DNA of 64,000 bases from Planctomycetota bacterium (GCA_022574595.1 JACZRS010000018.1:36243-100242), one strand, 5' to 3'. Shown: positions 24,645 to 33,064, counted from the stretch's first letter. Notes: a model not told the origin generated them from the sequence alone. Numbers and translations are program-made.

Positions 24645-26764
24645 TGAAAACCCCCGAATTGTCACGATTGGTGGAGTTGCAACGGCTATACAATAACGCA
24701 AGTTCCGATCCTGATTTTACACAGATTCTTAAGAGTTTCAAGTTAGATGATGATGCTGAACTTGCCGATCTGATAGAAGCCGATGGTCGTCTGCGAATTC
24801 GCTTAGCAAGACCTGTTGACTTAGAACGGTACATGGCAGCCATCTCGAATTTACGGGAGAGGTCCGATCCTCTGGATGCTGCTATTGATATGACACTTCG
24901 TGCTCTAGCTATGACTCGTCACACTGATGAGCGAGTCATGGAAAGGCTGGTCGAATTACACCCAGAGCTTGAATCGTCGATTCGCGAGACTGCAGCGCTC
25001 AACAATGCAGTATGGTCTACGATGACGATTCGGAAGCAAGTATCTAAGATAACTCTAAAGGAACTGCCATCAAACTTCGGCACAGTGATTCACACCGGTA
25101 CTCGCCGCTATGAATTGCTGGAGTTGTTGGGCGAGGGCGCATTCGGCCAAGTTTATCTCGCAGTAGATCGGCAGCTGTCAGAAAAAGACCATCCTGCACT
25201 TGTTTCTATCAAGGTTATACCTGGAGAAGGTCGTTCATCTTTGATGCGGCAGCAGTTAACTGATGAAGCGACAAAAGCGCGTCGTATTGATCACCCTAAC
25301 GTTATTCGTGTCATTGATCGGGGTACTTCTGATGAGGATGAGAATTTCATTGTATATGAGTACGTGGAGGGAGGAGATCTTGGTAAACACATTCGTCGCT
25401 GCAAGGATTCTATCACTGTACGAGAAGTAATTCGTATTGCTTCAAGCGTAGCTCGAGGTGTTCATGAGGCACACATGGCTGGGCTGGTACATTGCGATCT
25501 CAAGCCTACTAATATCGTGATGACAGCAGATGGTGATCCTAAAGTCGCTGATTTCGGTGTGGCAATTCGGATAGATAGTCCCGAAATATCACACGAAGCG
25601 CCAAGCGATGGACAGGAGCCCATGGGAAACCTGGCGTTCATGTCACCAGAGCAATTTCACCTGGAGCCGGGATCACTTACAATTCCATCTGATATCTACG
25701 CACTGGGAGGCATCCTCTATTGGATGCTTTCAAATGAACTTCCCAACGGGGCAACACCGGAAGCAATTGCTAAGATCCACGATACAGTTACGGGGCGCAG
25801 TGAATCGCCTTCAGTTATAGCTATATGTGACAAAGCTGATTGTGATCTGGACGCCATTGTCCGAAAAGCTATGGCTGTGGATCCGGGGGAAAGATATAGC
25901 TCAGCGGCTGCACTTGCAGATGATCTTGATGCATGGAGTCGTAGGGAGCCGCTTCTATGGACAAGGCCAGGGATCGCCAGACGAATGTTACTATGGGTAA
26001 GGAGAAAGCCAGCGATTGCTGCAATGCTACTTCTCGTAATTGCATTAGCAACTACAGGGACAGTTGTCGGGATTCGAGCCACTTTTGTAGAGGCATACGC
26101 AAGACAAGAAGAAGAGTTTCGCATTTTGCATAAGAAGAATCTCACTTTGTTTGCTAACCGTATGATACAAGCAATCGAGCAGAACTTTGAGGAGCATGCC
26201 CTTACTGCGATTTGGATATCACAATGGTTATATGAGCCGACAGAATTTTCTCCTGAACAAGAAAGATTTGATCTATTGGAGATGCGTATTAAAGTTGTGC
26301 GTAAACTCCTTAAGAAGGAGAAGGAGAAGGAAAAGGAAAGTGGTGGAGAGTTTTACTTCAAAACAATGTTGTGGGAGAGCGCACTTGGTTTTTGGTTAAT
26401 CAAAGATGAAGCCTATCAAGAAGCGGAACTCATATTGCAACAGAACATTACGAAATGGCAATCAATTCTCCATCCCGACGATCCATGGTTATCTCATTTA
26501 CGTGGTATGCAGGCTTGTGTCCAAGTTGGGAAGCTGGTAGATGGCAATTCAAATCAGGCAGACTCCAAATTATCTATTCAAGAACTACGCTCGATAGAAG
26601 CTACGCTTGTTAACATAGATCAATCACTTCAAGAAGATCACCCCGGATCTCCTCTTAGATTTATGATTTCAGAACATTTAGAGATTATTTATGGACCAAA
26701 TATACTAAATCAACCCAAGGATGCAGAGCGTATTGCCGAGAATCTAAAAAAACTCATGGAATAG
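24644..26764 (+). CDS. Transmembrane Hanks-type Ser/Thr protein kinase
   Basis: 706 residues. Kinase domain about 155-440: glycine loop GEGAFGQVY (163), Lys190 (VSIKV), catalytic loop HCDLKPTN (283, HCD instead of HRD), DFG (303), and SPE in place of APE. One transmembrane helix (about 457-480) follows, then a 220-residue outer domain with helical, TPR-like character (EAYQEAELILQQNI). The first 150 residues are helical and resemble planctomycete kinase N-termini. Start overlaps the sigma factor stop (TAATG), so translation is coupled. The Cys in HCD may lower activity, as in atypical kinases. Confidence 0.92.
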   Translation: MKTPELSRLVELQRLYNNASSDPDFTQILKSFKLDDDAELADLIEADGRLRIRLARPVDLERYMAAISNLRERSDPLDAAIDMTLRALAMTRHTDERVMERLVELHPELESSIRETAALNNAVWSTMTIRKQVSKITLKELPSNFGTVIHTGTRRYELLELLGEGAFGQVYLAVDRQLSEKDHPALVSIKVIPGEGRSSLMRQQLTDEATKARRIDHPNVIRVIDRGTSDEDENFIVYEYVEGGDLGKHIRRCKDSITVREVIRIASSVARGVHEAHMAGLVHCDLKPTNIVMTADGDPKVADFGVAIRIDSPEISHEAPSDGQEPMGNLAFMSPEQFHLEPGSLTIPSDIYALGGILYWMLSNELPNGATPEAIAKIHDTVTGRSESPSVIAICDKADCDLDAIVRKAMAVDPGERYSSAAALADDLDAWSRREPLLWTRPGIARRMLLWVRRKPAIAAMLLLVIALATTGTVVGIRATFVEAYARQEEEFRILHKKNLTLFANRMIQAIEQNFEEHALTAIWISQWLYEPTEFSPEQERFDLLEMRIKVVRKLLKKEKEKEKESGGEFYFKTMLWESALGFWLIKDEAYQEAELILQQNITKWQSILHPDDPWLSHLRGMQACVQVGKLVDGNSNQADSKLSIQELRSIEATLVNIDQSLQEDHPGSPLRFMISEHLEIIYGPNILNQPKDAERIAENLKKLME

Positions 26765-26995
26765 GGTGTAAACATTTCGGATTCCCCAGCAGTGAAATTA
26801 GCATTCTTTAAATAATAAATACTCAAACCAGCTAAGAAAGAACAGCCTTTCCCTGAAAGCCATAGCTATTTTCAGCGCCCTGAATTGCGCCCATCATATG
26901 GTGCAATTAATGAGCAATACTACAAGCTTCAGCTCCAACCTTGATTATATGTCGAAAGTTTGACGGCTTGGTATCTGAGTACGCACATAACTTAT

Positions 26996-27301
26996 TTACA
27001 GTGAAGCCTGTTGACGGCGATATTCTGCAAAGACTTCAAGGAGCAGCTCACAGCGACTGTTTACATCAAGCTTTCGATAAATGCGGATGAGGTACGAATG
27101 AACCGTGTGGTAAGAGATGTCCAGGTGGGATGCAATTTGTTGTTCGGTCTGATCGGCGAAAACTCCTTGGACGACTTGAAGTTCGCGACGACACAGCTTA
27201 AGCGAATCAGAAATCAAAGCCCATTCCTCATCTGAAAAGAGTGCGTAGCGAGCAGGCGCAATCTGATGATTCTGAGTTAACTCTACTAAAGATCGAGACA
27301 T
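26996..27301 (-). CDS. LuxR-type (GerE) HTH protein
   Basis: 101 residues. HTH about 35-95: LKLCRRELQVVQGVFADQTEQQIASHLDISYHTVHSYLIRIYRKLDV. There is no sensory domain; the N-terminal 30 residues are short and unrelated to receiver domains. A GGAG lies before the ATG at 27301. It may act with another protein or as a constitutive regulator. Confidence 0.88.
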   Translation of the reverse strand: MSRSLVELTQNHQIAPARYALFSDEEWALISDSLKLCRRELQVVQGVFADQTEQQIASHLDISYHTVHSYLIRIYRKLDVNSRCELLLEVFAEYRRQQASL

Positions 27302-27479
27302 GTCTTGCTCCCTTCATCCAGGCTCTTATGCGAGGTAATCCGGCGGTTGCTAAGGGAATCGTGAAGTCGGAATTGGATCTCTTGACCTGATGAGCTATGA
27401 GCTTCACCGACTGGACATACATTCCCTCTAATAAGGAAAGCGCATGTCAAGAAGGCTGTGTGAGCAGAAGATTAAGGAA

Positions 27480-27700
27480 TATCAGGAATAAATTCCTGGC
27501 AGGACTTGAGGTTTACTGTTTACGGTTTGCTTATTTGCGGCCTGAGCGGGATGAGGTGTCAATAGACAATCATCGAGTACCTCAAAGAAGAGAATCGTGT
27601 CCTTCACGAGTAACTTGGGTGAAAGCGCTTGCGGCTCACTGATAACCTGAGTAAACGGCTCACCGTGAAAGGGGGCAAGGTGCCCGGGCGTCTCGCTTGT
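27480..27700 (+). pseudogene. Remnant of a planctomycete IS transposase (integrase-core type)
   Basis: The plus-strand translation gives FLAGLEVYCLRFAYLRPERDEVSID, then in another frame IEYLKEENRVLHE, a stop, and KRLRLTDNLSKRLTVKGGKVPGR. This is the N-terminal part of the DDE/rve-type transposases frequent in planctomycetes (..EYLKEEN-x-VLREQL..). Frameshifts and stops are present and the catalytic core is missing. Only the N-terminal portion remains. Confidence 0.75.
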
Positions 27701-27779
27701 TTCATAATTGGATACTCAAGTAGGTATGGGAATCGGGAACAGGTGCGCATCTTGTGGAGTATGTTCACCTTAATGGGAC

Positions 27780-27986
27780 AACAAACCTAAGCAAATACCA
27801 TACCTTTCCCGGCTTTTTCTCCGTCATATGTCATATGTTACATATGACAGATGACAGGAAAATGTCTTGACCCTCACGTACCGAGCCATTGCAATGCTAG
27901 CGTGTCTACGGAAAGCTCGGCGGTATAGCCGGGCAAACGTCAAATGGAAATGTCGGCTTAACTATTAGAAATGGAGATTATCGATC
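27780..27986 (+). promoter_or_regulatory. Promoter/leader cassette copy 2
   Basis: Aligns with the region before the tyrosinase (3050-3275) from GCAAATACCATACC through the palindrome, TCACGTACC, CCATTGCAATGCTAG and the GCCG..CGGC hairpin, to within 30 bases of the start codon. The genes downstream are unrelated, so only the control region is shared. Confidence 0.65.
27824..27854. promoter_or_regulatory. 31-bp palindrome, copy 6
   Basis: Right arm exact (ACATATGACAGATGA); left arm has one change (TCATATG in place of TCATCTG). It is 132 bp before the gene at 27987, almost the same spacing as at the tyrosinase. Confidence 0.7.
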
Positions 27987-28433
27987 ATGGCACGCAAGGA
28001 GAAACCATCTGGGAAGGAAATTGCGGAAAAAGCAAAACATGTCAAGCTTGAGCGCTATAACTCCAAACAGGGTGAGATAAACGGAAAGAAGGCTAAATTC
28101 ACAGCAATCAACCTTACACATCTCAAATCAGCAGATGAGTTGGAGGAAGGTCACGTTGTTGGCGAGCTTGAAACGGAACTTGAAGGCGATGAGACTGGTC
28201 TACCACCTGGGAAGTACAACATATACCTAGCCAAAGTTAACGGTGACTGGCATGCTTATGCCGAATCTGGAGGCACAATCATAGCGGAGGCGGTACGAGT
28301 TACAGTCGAGCCTCACGAAGAAGGTGAATTCAAATTGCAGGAGCCTACTTTTAACCCTGACGGCTGGTGCTTCTGCTGGTGTATCTTACATGTATGGTGG
28401 TGGTGCGTTGTACGGGTATGTATTTGCTTCTAA
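27987..28433 (+). CDS. Unknown protein with Cys/Trp-rich C-terminal tail
   Basis: 148 residues. A Lys/Glu-rich N-terminus (MARKEKPSGKEIAEKAKHVK) leads into a beta-rich domain (LPPGKYNIYLAKVNGDWHAYAE, AVRVTVEPHEEGEFKL). The last 25 residues are extraordinary: GWCFCWCILHVWWWCVV and more, with seven Cys and several Trp. No signal peptide. It uses the same promoter cassette as the tyrosinase. The tail might insert in membranes, bind copper, or be a substrate for modification; all are inference. A second frame over the tail codes for an alternative GASAGVSYMYGGG stretch, so a frameshift cannot be excluded. Confidence 0.65.
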   Translation: MARKEKPSGKEIAEKAKHVKLERYNSKQGEINGKKAKFTAINLTHLKSADELEEGHVVGELETELEGDETGLPPGKYNIYLAKVNGDWHAYAESGGTIIAEAVRVTVEPHEEGEFKLQEPTFNPDGWCFCWCILHVWWWCVVRVCICF

Positions 28434-28735
28434 TATCTCCACCCCGATAATACCGAGATTTAGGCATCACCCTGGTTTTCAAGTGATGGTATGGATGAAT
28501 AGGATTCACACACAAGGCTTGTTAAGCCAAACCCAGGGTTTTCCCTTGTCACCTATTCAGGTGTCACCTATACAGGGGATATGCACCGTCTGCAATCGAA
28601 AGTATAATCGCGACAAGCTGGGGGCGGTCCCCAGCCCTCCGGTATCCTCTGCAGAACTCGGCGTATTACAGTCTAGGACCCATGCTCAATGAAATTCTGT
28701 TCAATCAACTGTTATCGCGATAGGCACTCCACATC
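28434..28735. other. Intergenic region, no gene recognised
   Basis: Short direct repeats (TCACCTATTCAGGTGTCACCTA, in part) and a GGGGGCGGTCCCC hairpin near 28620. A 22-bp stretch at 28692-28713 resembles 30915-30936; both lie 20-45 bp before a gene start (28736 and 30961). Confidence 0.4.
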
Positions 28736-29155
28736 ATGCAAATCGGACGCCTGATTACATTCACGCTGGGAGTCATCGGCTTTGGCCTTCTGCAGCTCTG
28801 GGTCCTCATCATGATCCTTAATACCATGGGAAGCCCAATCGACGCTAAGGAAATCCTAGGAGACGGTGGCTTGTTCTTTTTCTCCACTTCTTTGGCAGTT
28901 GGAAGCGCGATCACCCTCTTTGACACCAACCCCCTAAAGATCGGCAGTCGAGACTGCAACGTGACCATCATCGTTTGCGGTGGTGTCCTGCTACTTACCG
29001 TCGTCTACTATTCGGCGGTCTTGTCACAAGGCGGCCTCAAACAGCCCGATCCTTTTGCCCAGCACATTCTTTTGCAGATCGGATGCAGCCTTATTGCCAT
29101 TGGTTATTGGTTTTACATGGGCATCAGCACCGGGCTGTTTGTCAAAAAAGAGTAA
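28736..29155 (+). CDS. Four-helix membrane protein (operon gene 1)
   Basis: 139 residues with about four transmembrane helices (about 5-28, 42-62, 75-95, 110-132). No family recognised. The stop is 5 bases before the next gene; composition and direction are shared with the two following genes, suggesting an operon. It could be a subunit or effector of a membrane system. Confidence 0.7.
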   Translation: MQIGRLITFTLGVIGFGLLQLWVLIMILNTMGSPIDAKEILGDGGLFFFSTSLAVGSAITLFDTNPLKIGSRDCNVTIIVCGGVLLLTVVYYSAVLSQGGLKQPDPFAQHILLQIGCSLIAIGYWFYMGISTGLFVKKE

Positions 29156-29160
29156 ATGCT

Positions 29161-29784
29161 ATGCTGGGTTTGTTGACAATACTGGCATTTTGCCTCGGGA
29201 TCGGCATCGTCATTTATACGATCTGGAACCACGACAAGATAGCCCGTTTTATTCCAGTTCGAAGAATGGGCGTAATCGAACGAGATTTCCGCAGCCTCAA
29301 GCAGGTGATCGTAGTTGCAGATTGCGTTGAGCGCCCGTCGGGGACGCTTCAAGAAGCGGTCGAAGACAACTTCCGCGAAGGCGTAAAATACTTGTTCCTC
29401 GTATCCAAAAAACGCGCCGAGAAGGAACTTAATGGCTATATCCTCATTTTCGAGGCCTTGGCCCAGAAGGTCATTGCAGAGTCCAACCAGCAGCTTGATG
29501 TTGAGGAACTTGTTCAGATCAGAAATCTGACGTACGATTGGCCGGACGTGCCATACATTTTCTATCAATTCACGTCGGAATCGGGGGAACTCCTTACCGC
29601 TGCCTTTCGAGGTAATCAACGAGGTGAAGGCATCGCCCATGCTTACGAGCAATTGACCACTACAACATCAATGGCGATCGCTTCAGCACTTCTCGCACAA
29701 GCACCAGAGTTTATTCACGTCGACCTCAAGGTTGTGCCGTTTTCGGCTGAAAAAGACCTTCACAAACCGGCAAGCACCAATTAA
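29161..29784 (+). CDS. Membrane-anchored cytoplasmic domain protein (operon gene 2)
   Basis: 207 residues. One N-terminal helix (LLTILAFCLGIGIVIYTIW), then a basic stretch and a soluble alpha/beta domain with LKQVIVVADCVERPSGTLQEAVEDN and VKYLFLVSKKRAEKELNGYI. These resemble the C-terminal sensor-like part of some regulators and of HKD/PLD-like proteins without catalytic motifs. The ATG at 29161 follows the previous stop by 5 bases. I do not recognise a family. Confidence 0.65.
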   Translation: MLGLLTILAFCLGIGIVIYTIWNHDKIARFIPVRRMGVIERDFRSLKQVIVVADCVERPSGTLQEAVEDNFREGVKYLFLVSKKRAEKELNGYILIFEALAQKVIAESNQQLDVEELVQIRNLTYDWPDVPYIFYQFTSESGELLTAAFRGNQRGEGIAHAYEQLTTTTSMAIASALLAQAPEFIHVDLKVVPFSAEKDLHKPASTN

Positions 29785-29804
29785 CACGCTTCCGAGCAAC
29801 TAAA

Positions 29805-30473
29805 ATGAACTACAAGTTACTAACGCTTTTTCTTACTCTGAACGTCACGTTTCAGCTCATCTCAGACGCCACCGCTGGAAAGATCATTTCACTGTTTGGT
29901 GTTGGCGTTTCCGTGACCGTTCTTTACTTCCCATTTGTCTACATCATTTCGGATGTCGTGACCGAAGTTTATGGGTACGCAGCAGCCAGACGCATTCTTT
30001 GGTACACCCTTGCGGCATCAATAACCGCAGGCTTAATGTATCAACTTGCGGTTGCCGTACCGCCTGCTCCATTTTTCGAGGGACAAGAAGCATATTCAAC
30101 TGTCTTTGGTATCGTCCCGCGCGTTCTGCTCGGAGGATGGCTTGCGGTCTTCGTCGGAGATATCAGCAACAACTTCGTGCTCGCCAAACTCAAAGTGCAT
30201 ATGGGCGGCTCGAAGCTCTGGGTTCGAACCATTGGCTCAACCCTTGTAGGCCAGTTTCTCAACACGGCGGTCTTTTATGTCGTTGCGCTGTCCGGTATTC
30301 TGCCGACCGAAATACTACTTCAAGCGATCGTGGCAGGGTGGTTGATTAAGGTTGCCGTCGAGGCGTTGTTTACTCCGGTCACTTATTGGGTGGTCGCCAA
30401 AGTTAAGAAGATTGAGGGTGTTGACCACTACGATAGAAAGACAAACTTCAACCCGTTTCGTCTTCGGGAATAG
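29805..30473 (+). CDS. YhhQ-family (VUT) queuosine-precursor transporter
   Basis: 222 residues, about six membrane helices. The family pattern is clear: an acidic TM4 region (FPFVYIISDVVTEVYGYAAARRILW), the middle LGGWLAVFVGDISNNFVLAKLKV, and WVRTIGSTLVGQFLNTAVFY. YhhQ proteins import preQ0/preQ1 for queuosine or 7-deazaguanine synthesis. No que genes are in the island, so it may scavenge precursor for the host or serve a linked function with the two membrane genes before it (20-bp gap). Confidence 0.88.
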   Translation: MNYKLLTLFLTLNVTFQLISDATAGKIISLFGVGVSVTVLYFPFVYIISDVVTEVYGYAAARRILWYTLAASITAGLMYQLAVAVPPAPFFEGQEAYSTVFGIVPRVLLGGWLAVFVGDISNNFVLAKLKVHMGGSKLWVRTIGSTLVGQFLNTAVFYVVALSGILPTEILLQAIVAGWLIKVAVEALFTPVTYWVVAKVKKIEGVDHYDRKTNFNPFRLRE

Positions 30474-30950
30474 CACAAAGACGATAACAAGTCGATGAAC
30501 CGGAGCCGATTCGTCAGAGTTAGACCATCGAACTTCACTCCCGGAAGTTCCATCTACACAGTTGGGGCTTCCATCGCCAGAGTTACAAGCTCCATTTCCA
30601 GAGTTACGCCTTTCAATTCCAGAGTTGGAGCGTTGCTTATCCGTGTTCGAATTGACTGAGACTACTACCCTAGGACACCCTTTAGGGACTCACGCTCGGC
30701 CCAGATCTACATATCAGACGATGATTTCATTTCGCAAGATGCATAACTCGTTTCCAAGCACGCGTCGGCCGTGACCGGTACTCGATAGTCTTGATCCCCC
30801 GCAGGATCAGCTCAGCATAGGGTTGGCGGATGGACAGGGCTCGAATAGACTGACCATCGGCTGAATCGAGGATCAACGCATGCTATAATCTATAGCTGGG
30901 TTTCCTGCTATTCAGAATTCCGTTCAATCAACTTTTACCCAGTAAGAAAA
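30474..30950. other. Intergenic region with a short degenerate repeat array
   Basis: 30508-30632 contains about five units of 21-22 bp with a CCAGAGTTACR core (CAGAGTTAG, ACAGTTGGG, CCAGAGTTACAAG, CCAGAGTTACGCC, CCAGAGTTGGAGC). Farther on, the 18-bp GCGGATGGACAGGGCTCG (30826-30843) is identical to 4691-4708. No gene is supported. Confidence 0.5.
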
Positions 30951-30960
30951 GTATGGTGAG

Positions 30961-31653
30961 ATGGCACGTTCTTTTTCCCTCGTTGAAGCAAAAGTCGCAG
31001 AGGCCGATTTCTTCTTGGGTCAACTTGACCAAGCCGGTACCGATTTCTTCGCTGCCCGTTGTTATTTCAGCGCCTTCGTTGCGTCGGTGCGCAGCGTCAC
31101 CTACGCACTTCAGGCAGTCATGTCCGATGAGCCTGGCTTTGCAGAATGGTATGCCCAAGAACAATTTGAGCTTGTCAACGATCCCGTCTGCCGCTACTTC
31201 CACCACGCGCGCCGTCTCGACCATCACGTCGGTCTCAACTCGCTATCCGGTGGTGCAGTTGCTCAGGACGAACTTGGAAAAATGCGCGTAATCTACGACT
31301 TGTCTCATGAACTTCCAAGCGAAGGACTACCCAAACCGCCGGACGTTGACGCGTTATCCGCATGCCATACTTATTTCAATACCGTGCTAAAGGTTGTCTT
31401 CGATTGTTGCAGCGAATTCAGTGTCGCTATTGATCAAAAAGTCTGGTTTACAAAGGAGAACTTTGACGAAATGCGACTGACAATTTCCGATGCCGAGGAA
31501 GAACTCTACGGCGTTTCCGGCTGGACCGCCGCACCAGGAGTGACGGAAGACCGGCGCTGGCAGTTGATCCGCGATTCTGTCTGGGGGTCGGGGCTCCAGT
31601 CTCTATTTGAGCGGCACCTTGCCGCGGCGAGATCAAGTCGGCGTAGGCCTTGA
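30961..31653 (+). CDS. HEPN-like protein, possible RNase
   Basis: 230 residues. FFAARCYFSAFVASVRSVTYALQ and the later CRYFHHARRLDHHVGLN resemble HEPN-type four-helix proteins. RRLDHH supplies an R-x4-H pattern like the ribonuclease signature, which in related proteins follows FxxWY (here FAEWYAQEQ). The gene overlaps the converging DUF4238 gene by 21 bp. HEPN RNases are common toxins or defence effectors; assignment here is from motif spacing only. A weaker start lies at 30953. Confidence 0.6.
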   Translation: MARSFSLVEAKVAEADFFLGQLDQAGTDFFAARCYFSAFVASVRSVTYALQAVMSDEPGFAEWYAQEQFELVNDPVCRYFHHARRLDHHVGLNSLSGGAVAQDELGKMRVIYDLSHELPSEGLPKPPDVDALSACHTYFNTVLKVVFDCCSEFSVAIDQKVWFTKENFDEMRLTISDAEEELYGVSGWTAAPGVTEDRRWQLIRDSVWGSGLQSLFERHLAAARSSRRRP

Positions 31654-32472
31654 CTCATAAGCCAAGCACTCCTCCCCAGGGAAGCTCTGTTGCCGACACA
31701 CGATGAACTGGGAAGCCCGATCCATCGTCTGGCGATTGATTGCTCGCACGTCCTCAAGCGGGTTTCTATCTTGGCGAACCGTGCCAGCGCTATTCACAAG
31801 GAGCGCCACCTCGGACGAGATCGGGAAGCTCACGAATCGAGTCTCGGCCGGTTCATCATGCTGGGCGAAGACCGGCCAGTCGCTGGTGATAAATGGCCTG
31901 TCACTGCTCGACCGGATGAAAGTCCACTTCCAATTGAGCAGTCGATCCCGCATCGAGTATGCCCATAAAAGAATCGCGCCAAAGAGGCTTGGCATTAGGA
32001 ACTTCCGGCGCGCATCATCGCCATCCGGGAAACTTTGCCCAGTGATCGAGCACCATAGACTGACCAGAGCGTCCAAATCCTTGAGATCACGCGTTGGCAA
32101 GCTGGAGATGTACGCCTCCTGCGTGACGTCCATCATGGTAGGTGTCCGCACCGCGGTGACGCCGATGAACAGAGCAATGGCCTCTCGGTGGTTCTGTGAC
32201 AGAGAATCCGGGAATTCTGCGGCATGCCGGAGTGCAGGGGCAGCAGCATTCTCGACGTGTTCGCCCAAGAATGCCTCGAAGTCGTCCGTTCGCTCCCCGC
32301 GTTCGTCGAACATGGCGTACAGATGCGGAAACCAGGCGACGCCGCGCGGCGTCCGTCTCTCCCAGCGGCAAGTCGTTCGGTCATAAACCTGAATATTATC
32401 TGAGTAAAGTGGCTCTGCGAAATTCCGGAGGTAGAACTGCGCGATGAAGTGGTGTCTTCTTGATCCGGCCAT
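31633..32472 (-). CDS. DUF4238-family protein
   Basis: 279 residues. The N-terminus RRHHFIAQFYLRNFAEP is the DUF4238 signature (HH-x-P/A-x-x-YL-x-F). VYDRTTCRWERRTP and the later SSDRPFITSDWPVF are also typical. The biochemical role is unknown; family members often lie in defence or mobile regions. GC is above the island average. It converges on the HEPN-like gene with a 21-bp overlap. Confidence 0.85.
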   Translation of the reverse strand: MAGSRRHHFIAQFYLRNFAEPLYSDNIQVYDRTTCRWERRTPRGVAWFPHLYAMFDERGERTDDFEAFLGEHVENAAAPALRHAAEFPDSLSQNHREAIALFIGVTAVRTPTMMDVTQEAYISSLPTRDLKDLDALVSLWCSITGQSFPDGDDARRKFLMPSLFGAILLWAYSMRDRLLNWKWTFIRSSSDRPFITSDWPVFAQHDEPAETRFVSFPISSEVALLVNSAGTVRQDRNPLEDVRAINRQTMDRASQFIVCRQQSFPGEECLAYESRPTPT

Positions 32473-32576
32473 CCTTTGTACTCCCTATACGTCAGAACTC
32501 CCGCGACATTATACCTATTCCTCATAACACCACAAGAAGGACAAGGAAGGACAAGGTGTCAGGATCGGAAAATGTG

Positions 32577-32771
32577 TCAGGATTAATTAATTTGTAGTAC
32601 AGCTATCCATTTGGGATTTGGCGGCGTTGCGGGATTCCGGGCGCCTTTTTTGTGACGCAGCCTATGGAACCGGGACGGCTTGACGGAGATTTTGCTGTGA
32701 TTAGGACGGAAAATCACCATTCCTTTGTTAGCGTTACAATGCTGATATGAGTGTGTTTGAAGATCCACCAA
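32577..32771 (-). repeat. Coding remnant shared with 6.95 kb
   Basis: A minus-strand frame ends ARNPATPPNPKWIAVLQIN, matching in DNA and protein the remnant at 6952. 32577-32622 and 6946-6991 align over 46 bp. It stands upstream of cassette copy 2 as the other stands upstream of copy 1. No family recognised and no full-length gene. Confidence 0.55.
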
Positions 32772-32938
32772 GACGAGATAAACAACTGCTTATTCGCCTT
32801 ACTGCTGCGGAAAAACTGCGGTTGGAAGATGAAGCAAAAAGACTTGATATCACGGCCGCAGAGCTTGTGCGCCAAGCGGTGAACAAATTCCTTCGATCAA
32901 AAAAGAGAAAAAAGACCAAACCAAAAAAAAAGACTTGA
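32747..32938 (+). CDS. Ribbon-helix-helix DNA-binding protein
   Basis: 63 residues. RHH pattern: KQLLIRLTAAEKLRLEDEAKRLDITAAELVRQAVNKFL, with a strand (LLIRL) and two helices, followed by a Lys-rich tail. Antitoxins and plasmid-copy regulators have this architecture. A palindrome TGATATAC-n6-GTATATCA lies 14 bp after its stop, before cassette copy 2, suggesting control of the cassette. Confidence 0.85.
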   Translation: MSVFEDPPRRDKQLLIRLTAAEKLRLEDEAKRLDITAAELVRQAVNKFLRSKKRKKTKPKKKT

Positions 32939-32952
32939 CAAGGCTACAAATA

Positions 32953-32974
32953 TGATATACAAGACAGTATATCA
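32953..32974. promoter_or_regulatory. Inverted repeat, candidate RHH operator
   Basis: Perfect 8-bp arms TGATATAC/GTATATCA with a 6-base spacer, close after TTGACA (32935-32940). The position overlaps a likely promoter for cassette copy 2. RHH dimers commonly bind such sites. Confidence 0.55.
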
Positions 32975-33004
32975 CAGACGATGACGTATCGACTGTCAAG
33001 TAAA

Positions 33005-33064
33005 TTGCCCCCGCGCTGAGCAAACAGCCGGGGGCGTGGACCGAACTCACGAAGGAGTCCGATC
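33005..33064 (+). promoter_or_regulatory. Conserved leader hairpin of cassette copy 2
   Basis: Hairpin GCCCCCG (33007-33013) with CGGGGGC (33029-33035) and AAGGAG before the ATG at 33065. Nearly identical to 7619-7677. Confidence 0.6.

Noticed and set aside
27397..27642. 81-residue plus-strand frame as a gene
   Set aside because: It is the frameshifted start of an IS transposase remnant rather than an independent protein.
30508..30632. CRISPR array
   Set aside because: Units are 21-22 bp, adjacent and degenerate, with no unique spacers and no cas genes nearby.
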